The position numbers were made by a program, and so were the translations under genes. Below the pieces are notes generated by a model. The model had not been told where the DNA came from. It searched no databases and worked only from the letters and a program-made list of their open reading frames with translations. Shown here in pieces: positions 36,082-46,698 of a DNA stretch of 64,000 nucleotides. The stretch is from Datnioides undecimradiatus (lineage: Eukaryota > Chordata > Actinopteri > Lobotiformes > Datnioididae): NCBI GenBank assembly GCA_008933995.1, contig WARS01002753.1, forward strand, positions 496,001-560,000. The letters are read 5' to 3'. Position 1 is the stretch's first letter, and each line of letters starts with the position of its first letter.

Positions 36082-39000
36082 GTGGATGCAAACTGAATTT
36101 TGTCTAAATATGTATGTTTTTTTTAACAGTAATCTTCAATTTTAATCAACAGAAATGAAAAAATTAAGTGGTTCTCGCAAAATACAATCACCCATAAACC
36201 TATAAAATGTAATTATTTAAGCTTTGTTCCACAGTAACATGAAATACCGACAAACAGAAGGAGAACTCACCTTCAGCAGCTCCTTGTTGGCGAAGGCCAG
36301 GATGCCCTCAAAGATGACGACGTTGGCCCCGTACACCGTTTTCTGCCGAAGAGCGGATAAAACAATGACGTGCGAGTGTGTGTTTGTGTTTCAGCCCTCC
36401 TGTGGACGCCGGACACACACACACACACTAAGGTTTCTGCACATGTCGAGTGGCGTTCAGGGGCGAAAAGGCGCAAAAACCCTCACATTTAAGAGAAAAC
36501 AAAGACTTTTTATTTGACTTTTGTTCGTTCGTTAGTGAGCTGGACGTGATAATGAGACTTTTATTAATCAGCAAACCGAGTCACACGCAAACGCAGCAGC
36601 TGTGCCGCCACAGAGGGCAACAGATTAATCACCGTCTCAATCAAAGACAGGACGGCGCTGAGGACGTCACGATGCCATTACCTTCCTCCGACCGGCCGCA
36701 CGCCGGTCAATGATCCGGACGCGCTGGTATCGATCCGGGGAAGGAGCGAGAACACAAAGCGCCGGCGCGAATAGTAAAGAAACAGATGAGCGGTCATCGA
36801 TCGGCTCGTTTCCCCGCTCTTTGCTAAGAGATGACTCACTGGAGCTTTAACATGTTTAAGAGCGGCTGTCCGAGCCGGAGCAGGTGACCTCCGGAGGACG
36901 GAGGAGCCTCGGCCGCGCCCGCCGCTTCATCCCCGGCGCGCAGCCTGAAGCTGGCTGCACGCCGCGGCCCCTCTGCGCCCTCGGGGGCCTGGGGCTTAAT
37001 TACATTCACCGCGGTACAAAAGGCCCATGAAATGATTTCAGAGTCACGAGTCGTGATGGGCGATTTCCCGCGCGGTGTTCGCGCCTTTCAGCCATGAAAT
37101 TACATCGGCGAGAAATAGAGAGGAGTTGTCAGCCGGCTACGCGGCCAGATTGATTCCTCACAATGCTTTTTTGGGGGGGTTGCATTTGTGCTCCGTGCTT
37201 GGGTTAATGTCCTGTACACTAAATCCTTAATAATTAGCTAATTAGCAGGCGCTGCTACCGCTAATACGTCCCCCGGAGGGAGCTCGGCGGGTTTCTGTGG
37301 CTGCGGCGCTCGTTTTCATCCTGCGAAGTGCTGAAGTACAGGACGACAAAAGCCCAGTTTGCTGCTTTTAAATGCGAAGCTAAAGTCACAAACGTGTTGT
37401 TAGATCATCAGTTCAGCTCAAACTGATAAAGATCCAGGGACTATATTGTTGTTTAGACAGGAAGTGCATCGATAAAACAGGAAAAAGCACTTTATCTGAA
37501 CTTTTTCTCTTTCTCTGCTGCAGAACTGTGAACATTCTGTTATTAAAGGGTAAATAAATAAAGTTGTTGTTACAAATTTCCAATAAATGTCACTTCCTGT
37601 GTGTCTGTATTGATTAGCTCGGTGCTGGAGAAGCTGATCCCGTGTTGAAGGTGGATTAACGCAGCGTCGCCTCGGCTCGTCTTACCCATTCTTTGCGCCT
37701 GCAGTGAGACGTGAAGTCGTAAACCGGGACCTTGATGCTTTTCCCCTTCTTCAGCTTCCTCAGGACGGTGACCAGCAGCTCAAAGTCGAAGGCGTCCGGG
37801 TGGTCGAAGTTGTACTCGTTCTTGGCGGCCAGCTCCTGCTCCTCCTTATTCAACACCTGAGTCGAAAGCAAGTGGAGCAGGTTCAGGATGGAAGAGGTTG
37901 ATCGTCTCGTTCTGTTTTCAGTTATACATCAACAGTCACCGTCATTTTGTGGGGGGGGGGCATGCACATAACTCCAGGTCTCCATGGAGAATCAACCAGC
38001 AAACGATGAAAGCCGACGCTGATGCTCACACGTCTGCATGAGGTTACGAAAAAAGACACTTTTGACCATTTTACAGTGTTTTTACCTCCGTTCTCTTCCT
38101 GTTTTGTTGCGGCTTTAAGCAGTTTGTCTCTCTCTCTCTCTCTCTCACACAAACAAAACCCATTTTCACCCTGGTCCGCCATGTTCCCGTCTCCTTCTGC
38201 AGCTTTGAGGTGCGTTACAGCCGCGGTAACAACCACGCTAACGTGCTAACAGCTGGATCCGCAAGCAAATCGTGTGGGATCACTTGTGTTTTTGAGCCGA
38301 TAAAAAAAAAATAAAAAAAATCAACATTTGCACATCTCTGCACGCGGACGTCCATCTGTGATAAGCTTCATCGACGCCGGAGGAGCCTTAATCCACTTAT
38401 TTTACTCATTAGTGTTTAATTGACTACAGATCCACGGAGACACGCCGGCGTCGAACGATCGAAAGCAAACTGACAGCGCCATCGGGCACCGAGCTCAGAG
38501 GAGAGAGCCGCATCACGGGCGTGAAGCGCTGCGATCAATCGGTGATCGGTCGGTGATCAGTCAGCAGCTTTTACTCGTGCTGAGGTCAGCGGCAGCGATG
38601 ACGTTTGATTTCACGTCGGTTGAAGCTGTGATTTACGCCGACTGATGTATTTTCTTTAACTCAAAGATGATTAATTAGCATGCTGAGTCGGCGATCTGAA
38701 AGGTCACCGGGCTGGATTTAGTAAACAAAGCTTTGTTTACAGCAGAAACGCAGGAAATCAAAATGAGGCGTTAAAGAGCTCGCACCTTGTAGAAGGAGTC
38801 CATGGAGAGCAGGACCACCCAGGGAACGTCCAGAGCCTCGATGATCTTGTTGGCTACCGTGGTTTTACCGGAGGCGCTTCCTCCACAGAGACCTCCAGGA
38901 GGGAGACGGAGACACACAAGTTAATTAAAGGAGCACAAAGTGGGTGTTTGTCAAATCTCCCGATCATCAGCTGAAACTGCAGTGATTCAACGTCTTTAAT

Positions 39001-39896
39001 GCAAAAAAGTGTGAATTTTAACAAAACAAACCTGCTTCAAGCTCAATTTTAGAGCTTTGGCTGCTTTTCTTTGTCTCATGTGATGAGAAGCTGACATCAT
39101 TAACCATCTGACAACACAAAGCCGTGCTTTAGGGAACAATGAGGGGCGGGACCAAAGTGTTAATTCATTAAATGAGTGGATAATTAGGCAGATTAACCGA
39201 TTTCATTTCATGTGTCTGTTAACACCCACGTCATTCAAACCTGACAGTGTTCAGACTCAGGCGGCTTCACTTCCTGTCTGTGGCGTCATCATCTCCTCTC
39301 TGTGTCAGTGTTGTGTTTGTGTGTCAGCAGCTTCATGAACTGACTCTGGATCAGCTGTAAGACATTTCTGTGTGTCAGCAGCTTGATAAACTGACTCTGG
39401 ATCAGCTGTAAGACACATTTCTGTGCTCCTCTTTTCAGCCGCTGCTTGTTTTTAACTCTGTATCTGAAGCAGATGAAGGATTTCAGTCGTCGGACGTCTG
39501 GATCTGAAGTTATCAGAGAAACAAGCTGAGCAAACGTTAGCAGCAGCTCGGCTCGCCGCCCCTCCAGGACGTCCCGTGTGCGGCCGACAGCGTGGGAGAA
39601 ACAGTGGTTTTTAAGGTGGAACTGCTTTATTCAGTGTTTCTCTGGGTTTGAATCAGCGGCTCTGTTTGTTTTGGAGAGGAGGAGACCTCTGTGGAGAATT
39701 CAGCTCCCAGTAAAAACCTCCTGAACCATCAACACTGAAGGAGCCAGGACTGAATTCAGCGGGTCAGTCCGTTCCCTCAGTCAGAGACCGACTGACTGCG
39801 CCTCCACATACGTGCAGCACCGTGTACCTGTCACTTCTGCTGCAGCACTGCGGCTGCTCGAGACGTGGCGTCACCTCAGCTCTGCAAACTTAATGA

Positions 39897-39936
<40 letters not shown>

Positions 39937-42900
39937 CAGCTGTGGACTGCAGGCAGGCTGGATGAATTCTCAGTTTTCTCCTCTCTCCTACATTTCCTCT
40001 CCACAGTGGATCATTTGCAGCTCAGAGAAGCATCACTCATGATTAATCTGCCGCTTGTCGTCGAGTTCAATGGTAAATTTACTTTGCAGGTGCATTTACT
40101 CGCTGTGTCTGACAGACATCTACAGACAGGAAGTGCACAGAAAGCTTCGCTGGCTGTAGACGCTGCATCATGTTGCACTGGTTCGTGCTAAATTAACTAC
40201 TGATCGGTCACAGAAACACGTGGACGAACGGTCCTGTGGAGCGCGTTGGCAGCCATTACTGCACAGACAGAGACTAAAACGCTCAGACAGACGGAGACGA
40301 CTCAGCTTTACTTAATGTGCAGGGAGGCACCATGATCTCGTGCATAAACAGAATATTTTATTTGATTATTAACGTCATTTTATGAATTTGTTCCAACTTT
40401 ACGGCTCATTTGCTGCGTCTTCACTGTGCAGTTTCACCCGTTTCGCAAACTGAAAGCTGAAACAAGGAAGGTTACAAAAACTGAAAAGGGCGGCGGGAGA
40501 AACTGAGAGCAAGGCGCCGCGCGGGCCGCAGTGTCGCCGTAACCGACGGTGTTAATGCGACACCTGCGACATACACACACGCTGTAATCACAGAGAGACA
40601 GCGCACGTGTGTGTGTGTGTGTGTGTGTGTCCTTGAAGCTGCTGATCTGAACTCAGTTTTTTTTTTTGATATTTTCATTTAAACTCAAACGTTTCAGCTC
40701 GTCAATGAACAGAAATACAAACAAACATCGACCGTTTTGTTGTTGATCTAATGTTTGTGGCTCAACTGATCACCAATAATCAAACAACGATCGACACTTT
40801 GAGGGTTTTCATTTGATTTTTAATGTCTGTGACGCTTTGTTTGTTTGTTTGTTTGTTGACGGTTTTTTATTTGACAGGAAACTCAAACATGAGCGATCAA
40901 ACTATTCGAGCAGTTTCAGTCGTCATGACGACATGACATTCTCCTCACTCGACCCCCCGGGACCACAACCACAGCGATCCCTCAGGGCAACAGTCCCGGG
41001 AACTGGGCCAGGGCTGCGTGCCGGGTGACGGGCGAGGGTGAAAAACGGGATGCACTCACTGCAAACGGCTGTGTGTTTGTAGGGTGTGTGTACGCGTGAG
41101 TGTGTGTCTGTGTGTGTGTGCAGGAACAGAAATAACCTACGGAGCCACGTCAGTGTTATAAACAACTCGCTGAAGTGTTGAAGAGGTTCTCCTGCTCAGA
41201 TAAGACCCATCGAGGTCAAAACTGCTGACTGGGAGAACACGCCGCGGCGTTCCTCGTGTCTACGGCGGCGGCGCGGTTACAGAGAAGCCGACTCCGGCTT
41301 ACAAACTGATGCATTAAAGAGGGATCAAATCCTCTTTGCTGTGGATTCAGCAGTGGAGCCGGGGCCGGCCGCCGCAGATAAAACCGCCTTTTCTATTAGC
41401 AGTGAAACCAGAGACGATGAAAACAGCCTCCGCTATCTGTGACTTCCTGTCCTCACATCCCCTCCTCATCCCGTCATCCCTCCCTCAGGCTTCTCCTCTA
41501 AGCCTCGCACCCCTGAGTGTGTCCTCTCTGCTCTCCTCGTCTCCCGCCGACCTTCACCGCAGGTTGGTTTTCGCAGGCGAACACTCTGCTCCTTCTTAAA
41601 ACCACGTCGCCTGCAGAACAGCCAGCCGCTGCCCGTCCGCCTCTCCCTGCACATATTCCCCTTCACGCCGGTCTGACACGTTTAACCACGCGGCGTTGGC
41701 TCTCTGACTGTAACACACACACACACACAGTCTCTCTCTGTCACGGTTCATTTCACTGCTGCCGGGTTTCGTCCTGAGTCAGATGTTTTAGCTGATCAGC
41801 GAGACGAGTTTCACCAACACACAGGACCTGAGTGAGAGCTTCACCCAAAAAAGGCCCGGCGCCAAGCGGATGAGTCGATAAACTAACGAGCCAAATGTGC
41901 TAATGGTTTAATTTATCAGCGATAGATGCTAAATATCTACTGAATGGGGCTTCTCACGGCTGGTTTTTATCTGTAAAGTGAACATCTTTTGGTTTTCAGA
42001 CTTTCTTCGGCTTAAAAACTCAGCGATTTGATTATTGGTGCGAAACTAAATAGTTTTTGGGTTAAACGGGACAAGTAAACCACGCACGCAGACGTCACTT
42101 TCACCATGTTTCACCATTTTCTAACTTTTTATAACCTAAAAAATGTCATTTTAACAGTTAAAGCGATCAATAAAATAATAAACAGATCAATCAATGCTGA
42201 AAATAATGATTAACTGCAGCCCTAATTTAATTAAAATTAAAAACAGATAATTAAACATAAGGACATTCTAACCTTTATTATTACACACCATGTTGGTTAT
42301 TTTAGGCCACGCGTCGCTGCGTTACCATGGCACACCGACCTAGCTGGACGGGTTGCCATGGTAACAAGGCAGGCATCGGTTACTACATCGTGATGATGAT
42401 GGAGAGTTAGCTTCTTCAGTAAATGCCACCGAACAGTTAAATTTAAGTGTTTGTCCTGAGTCCAAGTGACACAGAAGACACTACGAAAGGTGGACAAGAC
42501 CTCAAACACTGTTTTAAGATGAACGTCTGTTTATTGATTAAACTTAAACTGTGACTTTTCAAGAATAAACAGTTTAAAAACAGCAAAACAAAGAGCTAAT
42601 CTGACCATATTTTAACCTAGAGAGCTAACAGTGCAGCTAATGACGCAGCTGGACCAGTTGTATTGCATTTTGACTCAGTTTTTCTAAAAATGAGAGCCTC
42701 GAAATGCTGAAAAAACTATTTATTTTGAGTATGATTGAAGATTTTAGTCAGTATATGCAGAGTATGAACCTTCCTGCAGTCACAGCTGCTGCAAACACAT
42801 GGAACTACACCTCTGATTAGAGGTCAACCGATGAGGAATGCAGCAAGTGACAGAGATCGGGGTGTTGTGCTTGAACACACTGATGATATCTAACCGACGA

Positions 42901-44837
42901 AGTACTGACGCACGCGGCAGCTGCCTGATCCCTCACCGATAACAAAGGCCTCTTTGAAGGTGGTGCCTGTGACGTTGTACCACGGCGGTCTGCCGGCGGT
43001 GTAGATGGTCCGTTTGTTCGTCCTCAGCAGCGGCGGCTCGGTCTTGGACTGGCTCGTGGTCCGTTTTTGCGGTGACAAGGACGGGGTCAAAGGGCACCGG
43101 GGGACACGGCTTGAGAGGCCATCCAGGGAATCCTCCCCACTCCCACTGGAGTTAAAGACAACACAAGATCAGAGAGATGCACGCGGACTCTTTCCAGCAC
43201 AACTAAGTCCAATCAAAGAGAAATCACCATCAAATGAAAGAATGCCCTTCAGAGATGTTACCAAATCAACAATATCAGCTTGGATACCAGGAGCTGGTTG
43301 GATGAGTGGCTCTGGTTTGGTCCCCTGTGACTGCAGGTTTCATTTTGTGTTTATCGGTTGCCATCAGAGATGCCTTGTAAGCTCATCGTTGGCCCCGTGC
43401 TGCTGCTCCAATACGGGCATTTAATTTTGTGCATCTGCAGGCTCATGAAGCTAAATGCAGGATGTCTAAAGGACCCAAACGAGACCTGTAACGTTTTAAT
43501 TTGATTTTAAATTTGATTATTGGAAGCCGTGATTATTAGACTTCGTGCACCTGCAGATGCTCAGCTGTCCTGCAGAGAGATGAGAGGGAGGCCGTGCGCT
43601 CTGGCGTCTCCCTCTCTCTGGACTCCTCTCTCCACAGTGAAGTCTCTGCTGTCGGTGCGCTTGAGGGGGAGGAAGGGGGAACTCGCCAACGCTCCCCAGG
43701 AAATCACACCGCTGCCCTGGACGCAGCAGCTGCACGAAGCTGGGGCCAGCGTTCACATGAGTAAGGCTGTCATCACTTGGCTGGGGTAGCTCACTGTCCT
43801 CACTGTGTCTCCAACTTCATTTGAAATACCTCCTCCCTCCCAATAATGACTGCGATTGGATGTTACCGATGGTTACCCATATCTGTTCAAGGCCCAAACT
43901 GCAGCAAACGACCAGCTCAGTCAAAAACCTATTAACCTGACCCGGTTTTAAACACATATCAGAGCATAGCACTTGTAAATGTAGCACTGCAACAATCAGA
44001 CAAGACCTGACTGCACAGGTGTCAGCACACCCAGGTACAGGATATCCTGATTCACAAAACCAGGTCTGCAGACACCTGCCCCCTCCCCTGCACACCCTCA
44101 GTGCTACGTGTTAGGAATAACCCAGTGTTAGCCACGAAGTAGCATTAGCTTGCAGCACAACATCGCACCTGCTATCAAAACCAATTACGGTTGTCTTTTA
44201 ATATTATTAATCACTCTTCATTATGTTTATAATCAGCAGATTCAAGGTGGTTTTCATTAATAAATTATGTTTAATTACGCCGAATTTACCAGACCACGTT
44301 CATAAGCTGTCAAGTGATGTTTTGTTAGCTGTAAGCGTTTGAATAAAAGGTGATGCGCATAATTTGTCACATTTTAACAGAAGTCTGGCGAAGCACTCTG
44401 CATAAATGAAGAGAGACCGTTATCAGAATCATCTGTAAAGCCTGAGGAAAGTAGCAACTGTTAGCGTAGCTTTGGCTGGGTTTAACACTGCAAATGTACC
44501 TGTGACAAATGATTCATGATTTGAACACAAACGCGGTGTTGTGTTTTCAGCGGCATTTGTTTTGTTTCGTCTCTTTGTCCCTTGCTTTTGTGCACTGCAG
44601 CCACGCGAACACAATGTGTGGGTATGACAGTGAGAGCTAGCCGGCTATTAGCAGCGTTAGCTAGCTAGCGCGAGCCGGTTTCACTCTGTTGTTTCCCCCC
44701 ACCGTGTTCTGGCTCGCGCCACGGACGTTAAAGCGTCATTGTTTTTACCTGTCGGACCTTGACATTGACCTGTCCGCCTCCATTCCTTCATCCGCCCGCT
44801 GTTCGTCTGGTTTACAGTCGCTGCTCGTTCTTTCCAT
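25820..44837 (-). CDS. uckl1: uridine-cytidine kinase-like 1
   Basis: Fifteen coding exons: 44837-44749, 43145-42937, 38892-38786, 37856-37686, 36342-36271, 33389-33200, 33108-33047, 30474-30458 (17 nt), 27914-27816, 27266-27173, 27014-26952, 26768-26646, 26325-26218, 26127-25971 and 25896-25820. They sum to 1638 nt, 545 residues (human UCKL1 is 548), with all phases consistent. Residues about 98-305 form the uridine kinase domain: Walker [10 protein letters not shown] (103-111), LLSMDSFYK (128-135, acidic Asp131), [19 protein letters not shown] and [13 protein letters not shown]. Residues about 320-545 form the uracil-phosphoribosyltransferase-like domain: [11 protein letters not shown], the PRPP-loop-like [11 protein letters not shown], and the C-terminal [11 protein letters not shown] enzymes phosphorylate uridine and cytidine in pyrimidine salvage; the activity of the UPRT-like half in animals is doubtful. 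The ATG at 44837 opens exon 1 ([13 protein letters not shown]) within a GC-rich promoter. The N-terminus is poorly conserved, so the start is less certain than the rest. Confidence 0.96.
26342..26552 (-). repeat. dispersed repeat family A, internally deleted copy
   Basis: Both ends of family A are present in reverse orientation (two 53-bp motifs, then CAACTCCCAGCATCCCACGC), but about 240 bp of the middle are absent. The copy occupies most of uckl1 intron 12 and begins about 16 bp from the exon 13 acceptor. Confidence 0.85.
26785..26808 (+). repeat. (CA)n microsatellite
   Basis: Dinucleotide run in uckl1 intron 11, only about 17 bp from the exon 12 boundary. Confidence 0.93.
30458..30474 (-). 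CDS. uckl1: 17-nt microexon 8 of uckl1
   Basis: Exon 7 ends in phase 0 after LEK, and exon 9 starts with the last base of an Arg codon, so 17 coding bases are missing between them. The minus strand here reads CCATTCCAG, then CGTGAGATCACTGTGAG, then GTATGA. This has a proper acceptor and donor and encodes REITV plus two bases, so that Arg is completed in exon 9. Human UCKL1 has RELSVR at this point. Introns of about 2.6 kb flank both sides. Confidence 0.9.
30690..30850. repeat. GTTAGCATGCTAAC-type interspersed repeat
   Basis: Several overlapping TTAGCATGCTRAC motifs at 30770-30830 in uckl1 intron 8; similar sequence lies at about 50070-50165. This self-complementary motif is common in teleost non-coding DNA. 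Confidence 0.55.
31321..31351 (+). repeat. (CG)n(TG)n alternating purine-pyrimidine tract
   Basis: CGCGCGCGCGCG passes directly into GTGTGTGTGT. It lies in uckl1 intron 7. Confidence 0.93.
32225..32740. repeat. probable interspersed repeat with internal inverted segments
   Basis: It begins AAAGGGATAGTTCGGGTTTT, a start I associate with a common fish repeat. It contains CCACCAGACTCCATTGACAA near 32473, facing its complement TTGTCAATGGAGTCTGGTGG near 32700. It lies in uckl1 intron 7. Family membership is from memory and uncertain. Confidence 0.6.
36051..36079 (+). repeat. (CA)n microsatellite
   Basis: Dinucleotide run next to a very GC-rich segment in uckl1 intron 5. Confidence 0.95.
39320..39752 (-). 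repeat. dispersed repeat family A, nearly full-length copy
   Basis: Reverse-orientation copy of the 20.55-21.00 kb element, including GTCGTCGGACGTCTGGATCT and two tandem end motifs. It lacks the last roughly 50 bp that carry the GATGCTGGGAG end. It lies in uckl1 intron 2. Confidence 0.85.
39900..39933 (+). repeat. (CA)n microsatellite
   Basis: Dinucleotide run in uckl1 intron 2, about 150 bp from a family A repeat. Confidence 0.95.
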
Positions 44838-44900
44838 ATCTGCTCGGCGCGGCGCGGAAACCAAACACTGGAAGCGTCATGACGTCAGGAGACGCAACGC
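44640..44900 (-). promoter_or_regulatory. uckl1 promoter / 5'UTR region
   Basis: This CpG-rich stretch surrounds the uckl1 start codon at 44837 and contains coding exon 1 (44837-44749, ending at a GTAAAA donor). The 5'UTR on the minus strand is GC-rich (CGCGCCGCGCCGAGC). No TATA box is evident, which fits a housekeeping CpG-type promoter. The start site was not resolved. Confidence 0.45.
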
Positions 44901-46379
44901 TGATGCTGCATTTAATGTAATCGGAAAACTATGAAATTTAACCGTAAAACTTCAAAAAGCTGTTTTCTCCCTAAAAATATGCAAAACTTCGTGTTTGTTT
45001 GTGAATATTTTATCCACCAAGTCTTGCTAATCTCATCTACTACGCCATAATGTTAAACTAAAATACACTGACAGAACGGAAAAAGGAAAATAGAGTGGAT
45101 AAAACATATCTACATAGATGCCATACTGTATAATGACAGGAGTTTTAAAAATCTATTAAACAACACTTTTTGTGTCCGTTTGATAATTACAATAAATAAG
45201 GACTAAATCCCAGAATTCAAATAATGTGGTACCTTTGAATAAGGCCAAAAACTCAATTATTCCCTAAGGCAGCACGTGGCATTTAACAGTGTAACGTCAT
45301 TAATAAGCGCGAGTTCTCGGTGTGTTTATTTTTGTGGTTGGAAAATTCAGTGATGCTAAAAGTCAAGCAACTCTACTTCAAAAAGAATAGCGTGGTAAGG
45401 GGAAAAAATGGTCGAGTGGTGAAGTTTACGTTGTCCCACGGGATCATGAACGCAGCATTGGCGCGGTAGTCATGAATGACGACCAGTGTCGCAAATCCAC
45501 ATCAATGATCCACACTAAACCCACATATGTTGTCTTTTTACAATCAATAAAACGTGAACTAAAAAAAAAGTGTTGACCTTACACGGTCAGCGAATAATTG
45601 GCTTGTTTACGTGTAATCTTTGGCCATTTAATTTAAAAAGAAACGGTGAGGAGTCTTTTTATAGCCCATGTCCCCCATATAATGACATTTTTTAAACAAT
45701 TCCTCACACCGATATATGAATTTGTAACAAACATTTACGTTCATTATCTTTTTAAACGTGCACATCTTAAATATGGATCTTTTAGGCAATTGTATTGCTT
45801 GATTACATATTGCTGTCGGCTAAATAAATCGGATAAATTCTAATTTTTGGAGATCGTCATAGTCATATGTCATAATAATTTAGCCTGATAGTGATCCGTA
45901 GATATGTACGATACAGTAACACTAAGCCCTGATGCAGCGCATGATTTAAAACTGTTATAAATCTGTTGTTTAGACATATAAATATTTTTATTGTTAGAAA
46001 AAATAAAAATATATGATGATAATAATAAATTCGTGACAAGCAACAATTTGCACTGACACATGCATACACGTATGTCTTTCTGAACAAGTGCAAACCTGCA
46101 GGGAAGTGAAATCCTGCGCGCGCTGATCTGTTACACACCTCATTATTTCAGTTCTTTGTTGTGATTTCACGTGAGTTAAAACGTTCCAGGGCTCAAACAC
46201 GCGCAGGCTGACGCGTTTCTGTGAATGAATTGATTTTCGTGCACACTGATGCTTGTCCCATTAGGATTCACCCACCGGAGGTCCTGCATGCATGTGTGGG
46301 GGGGGTCAGTCGGGCTCCACTGTAGGTACATTTGTCCTGTCCACTCAGTGCAGCTGCAGTGTTGAGTGCGCGGTGCCTT
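44901..46379. other. intergenic DNA between the divergent uckl1 and slc30a3 genes
   Basis: The interval is mostly AT-rich and has no open frame with coding character. The two start codons are 1.86 kb apart on opposite strands, so distal promoter elements of both genes should lie here. Confidence 0.5.
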
Positions 46380-46698
46380 ATTACTGCTGCGGCTCCATGA
46401 TCGAGGCTACAACTTCAACCTAATTAAACCCCCCCCGTGCATGTGTGTGTGCGTGTCCTCCTCCTGCCTCTCACACACCGCAATGAAGGAATTTATCCGT
46501 TTGGTCTGAAGTCCCACAGAAATGAGGTCTCGGCTGACTTTTCCCCGCGTCGAGTGAACATCGGGGAAGCGGACCTGTCGATTCACACCGGCAACTCCTG
46601 CAGCATCCTCCAGAGAAGAAGCAGAACAATCACCTGTATTTCCCTTGTCTTTAGTGTTATTTCTCAGGCGGGACAGTGACCGACTGCAGGCGGAATAA
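46380..46698 (+). promoter_or_regulatory. likely slc30a3 5'UTR and proximal promoter
   Basis: This stretch lies directly upstream of the slc30a3 ATG, is richer in C and CpG than the DNA on either side, and begins after a C-run near 46431. No splice acceptor close to the ATG is evident, so the 5'UTR probably continues upstream within this exon. The start site is not defined by a clear TATA box. Confidence 0.4.

Noticed and set aside
43005..43424. 139-residue plus-strand frame
   Set aside because: Its start is antisense to uckl1 exon 2, and the remainder has no recognisable protein pattern.
45400..45480. tRNA-like box A (TGGTCGAGTGGTGAAG)
   Set aside because: No convincing box B (GGTTCGAATCC) or cloverleaf stems follow; chance or a very decayed tRNA-derived repeat.
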